Source: Anaerorhabdus sp964386325
Lineage (GTDB): Bacteria > Bacillota_I > Bacilli_A > Erysipelotrichales > Erysipelotrichaceae
Assembly: GCA_964386325.1 (NCBI GenBank)
Contig: CAYLQY010000012.1
Location: forward strand, 1-64,000
Direction: 5' to 3'
DNA: 64,000 bases
Part shown: positions 43,317 through 52,800 of the stretch, one piece after another
How the letters are laid out: each line of letters begins with the position of its first letter
How positions within the stretch are numbered: position 1 is the stretch's first letter
Notes under the pieces: model-generated
Seen by the model: the letters and a program-made list of their open reading frames with translations, nothing else
Told to the model about the DNA's origin: nothing
Database searches by the model: none
Made by a program: the position numbers and the translations under genes

Positions 43317-44097
43317 CTAATGTAACCCCCTCACTCGTTTTATTCTTATTCACCCATAGATAAATTCCAATAATACCTGCTGATAAAATAGATAATCCAA
43401 TAACGGTAGTATTTGTATAAGAAATCATAAAGTATCCAATAATTAAGAATGACCAGAACTTTTTAATATCCATCATAGACAACAATAATGCGAATCCCAT
43501 GACTGGTAATAATCCCCCCGCAAGATTAAAAATATCGAGAAAGATTGTTGGAATTAAGTTAATTAAACCTGCTAATTGACTACTGAATAAAATTCCTACA
43601 AATACTGGAATTGCAACGTGTGGCCCATTGGTTAACATTGTATTTACCCAGAATAGAATATTATATTTCTTTGAATTTCCTTCTTTTGCTTCTTTTGCCA
43701 TCAGTTGTACTAAGGCAGTACAAATCATTGTCGATAATTGCCCCATTGCAATACCTACCATTGAAGCTGGAATCGCAACTGTTGTTATGGCGATGTTCAT
43801 CGCTTCACTAACAGCTAGTGCCGCATTTGCATTAACCATAACGATTGCTACAGCAGTTCCTAAAACAGACCCTAGAAAATAATTTGGAATTGCAGCACCT
43901 CCAAAGGTATACATACCCAACGACATCAGTGTTAATAATGTCCCAATGTATAAACCAAGTTCAACATTGCCCATTACCAACCCTACAAAGACACCCCCCA
44001 ATATTGGTGGATTTGACCCAATGGTCATTGTGCTAATCACTTGTTGCTCAAAATAAACAAATATTGTAATAATTAAAGCTTGAAATAATAAACTCAT
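43303..44097 (-). CDS. PTS mannose-family component IIC
   Basis: A 264-residue membrane channel subunit. Seen: FVYFEQQVISTMTIGSNPPI and GVFVGLVMGNVELGLYIGTLLTLMSLG, the standard IIC signature, then repeated Gly-rich helices. ATG 44097 is chosen because AAAGGGG precedes it, rather than an in-frame ATG twelve codons upstream. It starts the leftward PTS unit; the shared 16-nt element lies upstream. Confidence 0.93.
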   Translation of the reverse strand: MSLLFQALIITIFVYFEQQVISTMTIGSNPPILGGVFVGLVMGNVELGLYIGTLLTLMSLGMYTFGGAAIPNYFLGSVLGTAVAIVMVNANAALAVSEAMNIAITTVAIPASMVGIAMGQLSTMICTALVQLMAKEAKEGNSKKYNILFWVNTMLTNGPHVAIPVFVGILFSSQLAGLINLIPTIFLDIFNLAGGLLPVMGFALLLSMMDIKKFWSFLIIGYFMISYTNTTVIGLSILSAGIIGIYLWVNKNKTSEGVTLDEID

Positions 44098-44146
44098 ACT
44101 ATTTCCCCTTTCTTGTTGAGACCATTCTTTCATTTACCAAGTAGTA

Positions 44147-44184
44147 TTTCAATATATTGCCAATTGATTTGACATTTTCACACA
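44147..44184 (-). promoter_or_regulatory. IIC-IID promoter region with shared 16-nt element
   Basis: Read leftwards, TGTGTGAAAATGTCAA (44169-44184) is followed after exactly 16 nt by TTGAAA (44147-44152) as -35; the -10 (AAGAAT, 17 nt on) is weak, as in activator-dependent promoters. The same element at the same distance precedes the IIB promoter. It also lies 55 nt upstream of the response regulator gene on the other strand. Confidence 0.6.
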
Positions 44185-44239
44185 TTCGCTTTCTATATAT
44201 AAATCTTTTTCAATGCTATGATGTTATTGGAGGTAGATT

Positions 44240-44932
44240 ATGTGTATAGATATTTATATAGTTGATGACGATAAGTTAATGAATGAATTAATTTCTTTCA
44301 CACTTAAGTCGAATGGTTTCACTACAAAATCTTTTTTAAAGTATAAAGATGCCGTTAATCATATTAAGAATTCACCTAAGTTATGGCTACTCGATATAAT
44401 GCTTGATGATAACTTTAATGGTTTTGATCTTATGAAAGAAATAAAAGAACTTACACCTAGTGTTCCAGTATGTTTTCTTTCTGCTCGCGACTCAGAATTA
44501 GATAGAATAACCGGTTTAGAAATCGGAAGTGAAGACTACATTACAAAACCTTTTTCCAAACAAGAGTTAGTACTTAGAGTTAAAAATATTATCAAAAGAT
44601 CATCAAGTCCGCAATCTTTTCAACAGCATACTAATATTAAAATAAGTGATTATGAAATCGATGATAAAAAAAGAGAAGTAAGATATCACAATGATCTTAT
44701 TAAACTCACTTCCAAAGAATTTGATTTATTTATCTATTTAGTTAAGAATCCAAATCGCATCATTGATCGTAATACTTTATTACGCATAATTTGGGATAGC
44801 AATTATTTTGGTAGTGGAAGAGTTCTTGATGATACGATACGAAGAATACGACGTAAGGTAAGTGAAATACAAATAGAAACCGTTTATGGCGAAGGGTATA
44901 AGTTAATTACTGATGAAAACATCAATGTCTGA
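44240..44932 (+). CDS. OmpR-family response regulator
   Basis: A 230-residue regulator: receiver domain (about 1-120) with acidic pocket D9-D11, phospho-acceptor D52 in LLDIMLDD and K-containing SEDYITKPF, then a winged-helix DNA-binding domain (about 135-228: LTSKEFDLFIYLVKNP, then the RVLDDTIRRIRRKV recognition region and VYGEGYKL wing). GGAGG precedes ATG. It overlaps the kinase gene and is divergent from IIC. It is the best candidate to bind the 16-nt element found before both PTS units. Confidence 0.93.
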   Translation: MCIDIYIVDDDKLMNELISFTLKSNGFTTKSFLKYKDAVNHIKNSPKLWLLDIMLDDNFNGFDLMKEIKELTPSVPVCFLSARDSELDRITGLEIGSEDYITKPFSKQELVLRVKNIIKRSSSPQSFQQHTNIKISDYEIDDKKREVRYHNDLIKLTSKEFDLFIYLVKNPNRIIDRNTLLRIIWDSNYFGSGRVLDDTIRRIRRKVSEIQIETVYGEGYKLITDENINV

Positions 44933-45854
44933 TTATATTATAATCAATGTCCTATTTTGTATAATACTTACCGTAGCCTTTTTACTTAGTACAAATATCA
45001 TCATGAATATTTTAATTTTTTTCTTGATTTGTTATCTTGTGTATATGTCCATTTGGATGTCTCTAACTTTAAAAGACATAAAAAAAATTACTACTTTTTG
45101 CGATGATACGATTAACGACAAAAATGAAGTGAATCCCATCTTCTCTAAGAATGATGAAATTAATTCATTGAATATTAAAGTCGCTCAAATGCGAATGAAA
45201 TTAATTTCTATTAATGACACAAAGACAAGTATGATTCAAAATATATCGCATAATCTCAAGTCTCCTCTATCTTCTATTTTACTTGCGATTGAACTTTTAA
45301 AAGATGAGGAAATACCCGCGAATCAGATTGGTAGTTACTACGATAAAATTTATACTGTCGCAAACAAGATGCTTTTTGATATACAACGTTTGCTTAATCT
45401 AAATAAACTTAATTTTTTAATTTCGCAGAAAAAACAGTGTAAAGATACTGTTGATATGAAAGAAATAGTAATTACTTGTTTATATAATTTTGATCATTAT
45501 TTTGAAAGTCATAAAATTGAAGTACAACTCAATTTATACAATTCACAATTCTATGGCACAGAGGAACATTGGGAAGATCTTGTCATGAACTTACTGGAAA
45601 ATGCTTCTCGTTATGCACGTTCCTATGTAAAAATTGATTTGCACAAAAACTCACTTTCCATTTTCAATGATGGAGATTCTATCGAAAATATTGATTCTAT
45701 ATTTGATCCCTATCAAAAAGGAAAGAATGGTAAAACTGGTCTTGGATTATCTATCGTCAAGTCCATTTGTACTTTATATGATTACAATGTTCTTGTAAAA
45801 AATAAAGATGGTGGTGTTTTATTTAAAATTTATAGAGAGAAGGAAACTGAATGA
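44913..45854 (+). CDS. Sensor histidine kinase with minimal sensory part
   Basis: A 313-residue kinase. Seen: two closely spaced N-terminal membrane helices (about 7-29 and 33-52) with almost no outer loop, a linker, the H-box MIQNISHNLKSPLSSIL with the phospho-accepting His, an N-box (LVMNLLENASRYA) and the G-box KTGLGLSIVKSIC. Lacking an extracellular domain, it is of the intramembrane-sensing type and may read the state of a membrane partner, possibly the PTS. It overlaps the regulator by 20 nt and nagA by 4 nt. Confidence 0.9.
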   Translation: MKTSMSDYIIINVLFCIILTVAFLLSTNIIMNILIFFLICYLVYMSIWMSLTLKDIKKITTFCDDTINDKNEVNPIFSKNDEINSLNIKVAQMRMKLISINDTKTSMIQNISHNLKSPLSSILLAIELLKDEEIPANQIGSYYDKIYTVANKMLFDIQRLLNLNKLNFLISQKKQCKDTVDMKEIVITCLYNFDHYFESHKIEVQLNLYNSQFYGTEEHWEDLVMNLLENASRYARSYVKIDLHKNSLSIFNDGDSIENIDSIFDPYQKGKNGKTGLGLSIVKSICTLYDYNVLVKNKDGGVLFKIYREKETE

Positions 45855-46942
45855 AAACTTATATTGTCAAAGATTATTATGATTCTTCCAAAAAAACTAT
45901 TCAATTACACATTGATAATGACGCTTTAGTTAGTGTAGAAAATAGTAATGAAGAAACTGATTTACTTTTATTTCCTGCATTTATTGATATTCACACACAT
46001 GGCTTTAAAGGATATTCTACAGAATGCAGTTCAAAAGATTTATTAGAACTAGCACTAGCTTATCAAACAAGAGGAATTGGTGGATTTCTTGCGACAATCG
46101 GTCCTAGAACCTACGAAGAATATGATATCCTTTTTGATTTATATAGAACTACGTTTAATAAACCTTATTCAGGAGCTCGCTTCTTAGGATTTCATTTAGA
46201 AGGTCCACATTTGAATAAGCGCAAACATGGCGCAATTGATCCTAATCATATTTATGATATTCATTTAAATGAATTTAAATCATTTATCGAAAGAAATAAA
46301 GATGTCATTAAAATCATGTCGATTGCTCCTGAAATTGAAAATTCAATTGAAGCTATCCAAATTCTCAAACAGAATGGTATTATCGCTTCGGCTGGGCACA
46401 CTGCTGCAAGTTTCGATGAAACTGAGCATGCCATTAAAAATGGATTATCACACGTTACTCATACCTTCAATGCTATGAATTCTATCCACCATCGTGATCC
46501 ATCATTACTAACTTCTGTTTTTCTTAATGATACTGTAAAATGCGAATTAATTGCGGATGGTTTTCATGTTGATCCAAACGTTATACGTTTAATAAAAAAA
46601 TTAAAACCCATCAATACAATACTACTTGTAAGTGATAGTGGCGAAGAATCAGGATGGGTCTACCCAACCGGTCATCAATTTGAGAATGGCAACATTGTAA
46701 ATCATGGTGCGATTGTTCAACCTGATGGTGTCATTGCCGGAAGTACAAAAGATATCTTATCCTCAATAAAAGATCTACTAGCAGAAGGTATTTTTAATAT
46801 CGATGAAATTCCTTTGTTGTGTTCAAGAAATGCCGCTACGAGTCTTGGGTTTATCTATCCTGAACTAAAGCATAATTCTTCTTTGTTTTATACGATTGTA
46901 AATAAAGATTTCGAAATTATAGATTGTTTGATTTCAAGATAA
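45851..46942 (+). CDS. nagA: N-acetylglucosamine-6-phosphate deacetylase
   Basis: A 363-residue amidohydrolase that removes acetate from GlcNAc-6-P or GalNAc-6-P. Seen: FIDIHTHGFKG, HLEGPHLN with the metal Glu/His, SAGHTAASFDE, THTFNAMN and VAGSTKD-like end (VIAGSTKDI). The usual catalytic Asp lies in LVSDSG. Slightly short for the family (about 380). GAGAAGGAAACTGA bridges it to the kinase stop; the overlap of 4 nt shows coupling. Together with the PTS it indicates uptake of an N-acetylhexosamine. Confidence 0.9.
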   Translation: MKTYIVKDYYDSSKKTIQLHIDNDALVSVENSNEETDLLLFPAFIDIHTHGFKGYSTECSSKDLLELALAYQTRGIGGFLATIGPRTYEEYDILFDLYRTTFNKPYSGARFLGFHLEGPHLNKRKHGAIDPNHIYDIHLNEFKSFIERNKDVIKIMSIAPEIENSIEAIQILKQNGIIASAGHTAASFDETEHAIKNGLSHVTHTFNAMNSIHHRDPSLLTSVFLNDTVKCELIADGFHVDPNVIRLIKKLKPINTILLVSDSGEESGWVYPTGHQFENGNIVNHGAIVQPDGVIAGSTKDILSSIKDLLAEGIFNIDEIPLLCSRNAATSLGFIYPELKHNSSLFYTIVNKDFEIIDCLISR

Positions 46943-46947
46943 GACAT

Positions 46948-47007
46948 TGTGTGAAAATGTCAATTTTTCTCCATTCGTATTGCTTCATTTTAAATTCGCT
47001 CTATTAT
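46948..47007 (+). promoter_or_regulatory. IIB-IIA promoter with shared 16-nt element
   Basis: TGTGTGAAAATGTCAA (46948-46963), 16 nt, -35 TTGCTT (46980-46985), 16-nt spacer, -10 TATTAT (47002-47007). The element also forms part of a GACAT-9-ATGTC inverted repeat. Its placement upstream of a weak -35 fits an activator site. Confidence 0.65.
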
Positions 47008-47028
47008 TAACTTCAAGGAGATTAAAAT

Positions 47029-47526
47029 ATGGAAATAGTAAATGTAAGAATTGACGAGAGATTAATACACGGACAAGTGGCTGCGGTATGGACTCGATAT
47101 TTGAATGCTACCCGTATCATGGTAATTGATGATTTTGCATTTGAAGATAAACTAACAAAAATGGCACTTAAAATGGCAGTGCCTGCAAATGTTAATTTAT
47201 CGGTATTATCGTGTACCAAAGCATCCGAAAGATTAAAAGAGAGTGATCCTTATCCAAATGAAAGAATTTTTATTATTGTTAAAGGACCCGAAACATTAGC
47301 AAAACTATTAGATTTAGGAATAAATTTTAAAGAAATAAATGTTGGCAACATTTCAAAAAAAGAAGATTCAATTCAAATCAAACAATCGATTAGCGTTACT
47401 AAAAGTGAAATTATTGCTTTTGAAAAATTAGAGAAAAGTGATAGCACACTTGTAAGCCAAATGGTTCCAGATGAGGAAAAAATTGATTTTATTCAACTAT
47501 TAAAGAAGGCAAAATTTGATGAATAG
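47029..47526 (+). CDS. PTS mannose-family component IIB
   Basis: A 165-residue cytosolic subunit. The phosphorylated His is H14 in RIDERLIHGQV; TRIMVIDD and FIIVKGPET follow as in the family. AAGGAG lies before ATG. It passes phosphate from IIA to the sugar via IIC/IID (42.5-44.1 kb), an unusual split arrangement. Confidence 0.93.
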   Translation: MEIVNVRIDERLIHGQVAAVWTRYLNATRIMVIDDFAFEDKLTKMALKMAVPANVNLSVLSCTKASERLKESDPYPNERIFIIVKGPETLAKLLDLGINFKEINVGNISKKEDSIQIKQSISVTKSEIIAFEKLEKSDSTLVSQMVPDEEKIDFIQLLKKAKFDE

Positions 47527-47932
47527 GTATATTTTAATCGCTTCACACGGTCCTTTGGCACAAGGTTCCTATGATTCACTAAAGATGTTTTTTGCTTCAC
47601 TAAATAACTGTAAATACTTTACAGCCTATGTTGAGAACTATGATTTTGAAAATGAAATCAAAATATTTCTTGATTCGATTACAGCCGATGATGAACTACT
47701 TGTACTTACTGACTTATTAGGTGGCAGTGTGAATACACAATTACTTCCCCTTACTAGTCGCAAACATACACACATTATTGCAGGATTTAATTTTCCATTA
47801 TTAGTATCTGCTTTGGTTTTATCGAGTGATGATTATTTATCGACAGATATCATTCAATCATTAATTGATGAAGCCAAATCTGGAATTTGTTATGTAAATA
47901 ACCTCGTCAACGATATTGATTGTGATGAATAA
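47519..47932 (+). CDS. PTS mannose-family component IIA
   Basis: A 137-residue cytosolic subunit accepting phosphate from HPr on H10 (LIASHGPLAQG). LVLTDLLGGSVNTQLLPL is the second family signature. The ATG at 47519 overlaps the last codons of IIB (8 nt), so translation is coupled. Confidence 0.92.
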   Translation: MNRYILIASHGPLAQGSYDSLKMFFASLNNCKYFTAYVENYDFENEIKIFLDSITADDELLVLTDLLGGSVNTQLLPLTSRKHTHIIAGFNFPLLVSALVLSSDDYLSTDIIQSLIDEAKSGICYVNNLVNDIDCDE

Positions 47933-47957
47933 TTTTAAAAATTAATACTTCATATTT

Positions 47958-48000
47958 AAGAATTAACTTCTGCTATATTCAGTTGTTAATTCTTTTTATT
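47958..48000 (+). terminator. Terminator after PTS IIA
   Basis: AAGAATTAAC (47958-47967) pairs with GTTAATTCTT (47985-47994), then TTTATTT. Confidence 0.75.
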
Positions 48001-48007
48001 TAGACAC

Positions 48008-48038
48008 TAAAGAAAAACTGAGGTTTATTCCTCAGTTT
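48008..48038 (-). terminator. Terminator after DUF951 gene
   Basis: AAACTGAGG, loop AATAAA, CCTCAGTTT, then TTCTTT on the minus strand; the stop codon is in the loop. Confidence 0.8.
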
Positions 48039-48225
48039 CAGCTCGTTCAATTACTTTTTTTAATTTTCTTTCAAACTCTGTTCGGGGAAACATAACTGCC
48101 GCTCCACATCCCATACATTTTATTTTAATATCGGCACCCATGCGAATAATCTTCCAGTTTTTTGATTTATGACATGGATGTTCTTTTTTCATTTCTACAA
48201 TGTCATTTAATCCATATTCTTGCAT
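48025..48225 (-). CDS. DUF951 family protein
   Basis: A 66-residue conserved Firmicute protein of unknown function, often near ychF or parB genes. Seen: DIVEMKKEHPCHKSKNWKII, IKCMGCG and FERKLKKVI. The paired Cys in KCMGCG and the early His/Cys could hold zinc. It directly abuts folD (0 nt between stop and start), so it is co-transcribed. Confidence 0.88.
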   Translation of the reverse strand: MQEYGLNDIVEMKKEHPCHKSKNWKIIRMGADIKIKCMGCGAAVMFPRTEFERKLKKVIERAETEE

Positions 48226-49314
48226 CTAAATACTCTCCTTATTGTTATAGGCCTTGATTGTATTCTTCAACAACATGGTGATTGTCATTGGTCCTACTCC
48301 CTTAGGTACAGGAGTAATTGCGGATACATGGTCAATCACATCGTCGAAATCAACATCACCTACAAGTTTGCCTTCTTCATTACGATTGACACCGACATCA
48401 ATTACAAAGGCTCCTTCTTTTACAAAATCTTTTGTCACAAACTTTGCTTTACCCATCGCAACAACAAGAATATCTGCTTGTTTACAAATGGCTTCAATAT
48501 TTTCAGTCTTTGAATGACATATTGTCACTGTTGCGTTTTCATCCATCAGTAATCGTGCTACAGGATTTCCAACTAAATTACTTCTACCAATAACAACTGC
48601 ACGTTTCCCTTTGATTTGAACATGCATTCTTTTTAATAATTCCATAATTCCTTGTGGTGTACAGGGTACAAACCCTTCCTCACCTAAATATAGTCTTCCT
48701 ACATTAATTGGATGAAGTCCATCTACATCTTTGTCTGGATCTATTCTTAACAATACATTCTTTTCATTAATATGATTAGGTAAAGGAAGTTGTACTAGAA
48801 TTCCATCAATGCTTTCATCACGATTACACTCCTCTACAAGTTCAATTAGTTTTTCTTCACTTGTATTTTCATCCAAATGAATCATTTTTGATCCTAATCC
48901 TATTTCCGTACAAGCTCTTTCTTTTCCTGTAACATAAGAAACACTTGCTGGATTATTACCCACCAAGATTACACATAGGGTTGGAACTCTTGAGTGATTT
49001 GCTTTAATAACTTCAATTTCTTGTTTCATTTGATCTTTGAGTTCTTTTGCAACTTCACTACCATAAATTACATCTGCCATTTGTTTTTCATCTCCTTCTT
49101 TATCTTTATTCATCGCAACGATAAATGCTGTCACCCCTGCGATCGCAATGCCAAGTGCAATTATTACTACCACACCGACAATTAATATCACTGTTGATGT
49201 TGTATCATCTAGGAAATCTTTGACTGACATATATGAATATGCTGTAAACCCTAGAACGACAACCGCCATAACAATAAACCAAACAATTGCGTATTTAACT
49301 ACCTTTTTACTCAT
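48226..49314 (-). CDS. folD: FolD bifunctional enzyme with N-terminal membrane anchor
   Basis: A 362-residue protein. Residues from about 79 to 360 are FolD, methylene-THF dehydrogenase/methenyl-THF cyclohydrolase: SYVTGKERAC with the catalytic Lys, DGILVQLPLPNHI, DVDGLHPINVG, VVIGRSNLVGNPVARLL and TPVPKGVGPMTITML. Before it lie 78 residues with two membrane helices (about 7-27 and 42-67) and a charged linker, absent from known FolD proteins as far as I recall. An internal ATG (codon 79, 49080) has AGGAG 11 nt upstream, so a soluble form may also be made. The first ATG overlaps dtd by 4 nt. Confidence 0.88.
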   Translation of the reverse strand: MSKKVVKYAIVWFIVMAVVVLGFTAYSYMSVKDFLDDTTSTVILIVGVVVIIALGIAIAGVTAFIVAMNKDKEGDEKQMADVIYGSEVAKELKDQMKQEIEVIKANHSRVPTLCVILVGNNPASVSYVTGKERACTEIGLGSKMIHLDENTSEEKLIELVEECNRDESIDGILVQLPLPNHINEKNVLLRIDPDKDVDGLHPINVGRLYLGEEGFVPCTPQGIMELLKRMHVQIKGKRAVVIGRSNLVGNPVARLLMDENATVTICHSKTENIEAICKQADILVVAMGKAKFVTKDFVKEGAFVIDVGVNRNEEGKLVGDVDFDDVIDHVSAITPVPKGVGPMTITMLLKNTIKAYNNKESI

Positions 49315-49757
49315 AGTAAATCCTTTGAATCAAGGATGATTGTAATTGGACCATCATTACATAAATCAATAAGCATCTCTGCCCCAAATATCCCTGGTTT
49401 CGTTTCTATTCTTTTCGCAAGAATTTCATTGAACTTTTCATATAAAGGCTTTGATATTTCTGGACGTGCTGCTTGAATGAAACTTGGTCTTCTACCTTTC
49501 TTACAATCACCATATAAAGTGAATTGTGATATCGAAAGAATTGAACCTCCTACTTCTTCAATTCCTAAATTCATTTTTCCATCTTCATCATCAAAGATTC
49601 TTAAATCAACGACTTTGTTTGCGACTTTCTCAACCATTTCAACTGTATCACCATCAGTGATACCCACGAATAGTAAAAATCCTTTTTGTATTTCATTATA
49701 TACTGTGTTATCAATTGTAACACTTGCATGTTTAACTCGTTGTATAACTACTCTCAT
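49311..49757 (-). CDS. dtd: D-aminoacyl-tRNA deacylase
   Basis: A 148-residue trans-editing enzyme that removes D-amino acids (and glycine) from tRNA. Seen: MRVVIQRVKHASVTI at the start, the SQFTLYGD active-site strand and the Gly-Pro pair in CNDGPITIILDS. Start 49757 is set by AGGAG eight nt upstream; an in-frame ATG six codons earlier is rejected. First in the dtd-folD-DUF951 unit. Upstream TTCAAT-17-TAGAAT is a fair promoter. Confidence 0.95.
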   Translation of the reverse strand: MRVVIQRVKHASVTIDNTVYNEIQKGFLLFVGITDGDTVEMVEKVANKVVDLRIFDDEDGKMNLGIEEVGGSILSISQFTLYGDCKKGRRPSFIQAARPEISKPLYEKFNEILAKRIETKPGIFGAEMLIDLCNDGPITIILDSKDLL

Positions 49758-49877
49758 ATCAAAATCTCCTTTCATTTATTCTACTATGAATAGCCTTTTA
49801 ATTGAAGTCATCTTTATACTAAGTTTCACACCGATTATCTTTACAATATGATAAAATGTCTAAATGAGAGGTGCCTT

Positions 49878-52800
49878 ATGAAAATCGCTGATTCAAACTA
49901 TTATCCGCTATTAATGCGAAATTCAAAAAATTCTAGCATTGCTCAAAGAATCTATGACGCAAACAACTTTTTCAGATATGAAATAGATGAAGATGATGAT
50001 ACCTATACTGGTGATGCAACATTCAAGTACAATGGATCACTCATCGAAACTCAACTTGTTATTGATAAATTTACTGAAGCTGTTAGTGACTATAGTTGCG
50101 ATTGTATGTATTGCAACGCTGAGTCTGGTTGTGCCCATGTCGGTGCTTTATACCTTAAGATGCAAGATATTGATGATTTTGATTTACCTTATTATTACAA
50201 TGAGGATGAAATACCTGTTAAATCCTCCCTTGATAGAAACTATGAAGCATTGCTTGATACCGTTATAAGCAAACCAAAAACACCCTTTGTTTATTTAAAT
50301 CAACGTTCTAAATCCTTAATTAAACAATTAAAAGAGAATGTTCAAGCCATCGAAATTGAACCTAGTGAGAAGATTTCACTACTCCCTTTTCTTCAGTTTT
50401 CTCGCAATGCCTTCACAAATACGCCACGTATTACCATGGATCTTAAAATTGGTTCACAGAAGTTTTATGTGGTAAAAGATATTCAATTATTATTGAAACA
50501 GATTGATGATAATAGTTTTGTCTCTTATGGCAGACAATTTGAAAGTAGACTTAACTATGATTATTTTGATGCCGATAGTCAAAAGATTATTGATTATCTA
50601 CGTCTTCAACTGACCGCACCCTCACCCTACTATTTCTCTCCTGATAAACGTTATCACTATATAACATCGAGAAATATGAGTGTGTTTTTCAATGCTTTTT
50701 GTAATCTAACCACTTCTTATGACTTCAGTTTAATGGAAGACCAAATGAAATTAGAACTCATTTTCGAACCACAAGAAACTGGCTATATTTTCTATTTCAA
50801 TCCTGAGTCATTAACTTTTGATGGTGAATATGTATTTATTAGTGATGAGAAAAACGCTACGATTACCCGTTATTCATTCAATAATCCCCAACCCCTTATC
50901 AATTTTTATGACTTAGTCACTACAAATCATTATGATTATGTATCTGTAGAAGACTTAAATACTTTTTATCATTTTGCAATTGAAGATTTACTTGATGACA
51001 TTGAGTTGATTGACTTTCCAAGTTCATTAATCATGGAAGATGAAATTGTTAAAATCGAAGTATATGGTGATATCAATTTATTCTCTGAATTAGAATTAAG
51101 TATTCATCTTTTAAAAGTAGATGGCACTAAGTCGTATGGCTTTTCTACAGAAACAATCGTCAACAAGAACTTAACCACGATTCAAAACTTTATTAGTTCT
51201 TATGCCACTGCCATCAATCGTGAAGAACAAAAAGCAATCTTAAGTTTAAATGATGAGCGTACATTTCATTTCCTAAAATTCGGACTTGATAAATTAAGAG
51301 AATACTGTGAAATCTTTATTTCTGATGCAGTTAAATCGATAGGTACTACAAAACACTATGCAATTAATATGGGTGTTCATATCGAAGGCAATCTTCTAGA
51401 ACTTGATATTACATCTTGTGATATTCCATTAAATGAATTAGCTGATGTATTAAAAAACTATAAGAAGAAAAAGAAATTTCATCGCCTTAAAAATGGTGAA
51501 TTACTTTATTTGGAATCAGATGAGTTAGAAGAATTAAGTCATGTCTTTGAAACCAATCATTTTGATTCCGATAAGATACAAGATGGAAAACTTCAATTAC
51601 CTCTTTATCGTGCATTTCAAACAGATGATGCTTTATCCAATATTAAAAATTTATCAGTATCACGCAGTTCAACTTTTGAAACTTGTATTAAAAAATTCCA
51701 ATCAAGCACACATGATTTTGAATTAAATCCAGCCTATCAATCCATACTCAGGGAGTATCAAACAGTGGGTGTGGAGTGGATGGGATTATTACATTCGTAT
51801 GGCTTCAATGGTATTCTTGCGGATGATATGGGACTAGGAAAAACCATCCAAGTTATCTCTTTACTCGATTCCATTAAATCAGATAAACCAAGTCTTGTTA
51901 TTTGTCCTGCTTCATTAATTTTAAACTGGGAAGATGAAATTCATAAATTCAGCAGTACATTGAAATGTTTAGCAATTCATGGCATCGCTGAATTCAGAAA
52001 GTTGTGTATTGAGAATATCCATGGTGTCGATTTATGCATTACTAGTTATGATTATATTCGCCGTGATATTGATTACTATAAGGATATAGAATTTAACTAT
52101 ATTATTCTTGATGAAGCGCAATACATCAAAAACCACAACACCAAAAATGCCCAAACAGTAAAATCATTGAAGGCTACTTATCGTCTAGCCCTCACAGGTA
52201 CACCGATTGAAAACTCACTTGCCGAATTATGGAGTATCTTTGATTTCCTTATGCCAAACTATTTATACAATTATAATTACTTTAGAAGAAACTTTGAAAC
52301 ACCGATTGTCAAAGCACAAAATGTTGAAGTACAAGCACGACTTAAACGACTCGTAGAACCTTTTATTCTTCGCCGTTTAAAAACTGAGGTTTTAAAAGAA
52401 TTGCCGGATAAGATTGAACAAACTATTCCTATTGATTTAAGTGAAGAAGAAGAAAAAATTTATTTAGCACATGCACTTCAAGTTTCCACAAACATTGAAC
52501 ATCAGTTAAAGAGTGATCATGTTGATCATATCCAAATTCTCGCAATGATTACAAAGCTAAGACAACTTTGTATCGAACCGCGACTTGTCTTTGACAACAT
52601 TTATACCCCTTCTAGTAAAATGACCGCATGTCTCGATATCATTTCTTCTTTTAAAGAAAACAAGAAGAAAATATTACTCTTCTCATCATTTACATCGGTC
52701 TTTACACTACTTATTCCAGAACTTAAGAAAGAGAAAATCAAATTTCATTTATTAACTGGAGAAACTGATAAAACAACCCGCAGACAACTTGTGCAAGACT

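Noticed and set aside
49477..49851. 124-codon open frame on the plus strand, antisense to dtd
   Set aside because: It is opposite a clear dtd gene, the sequence is low-complexity, and the frame lacks a start signal.
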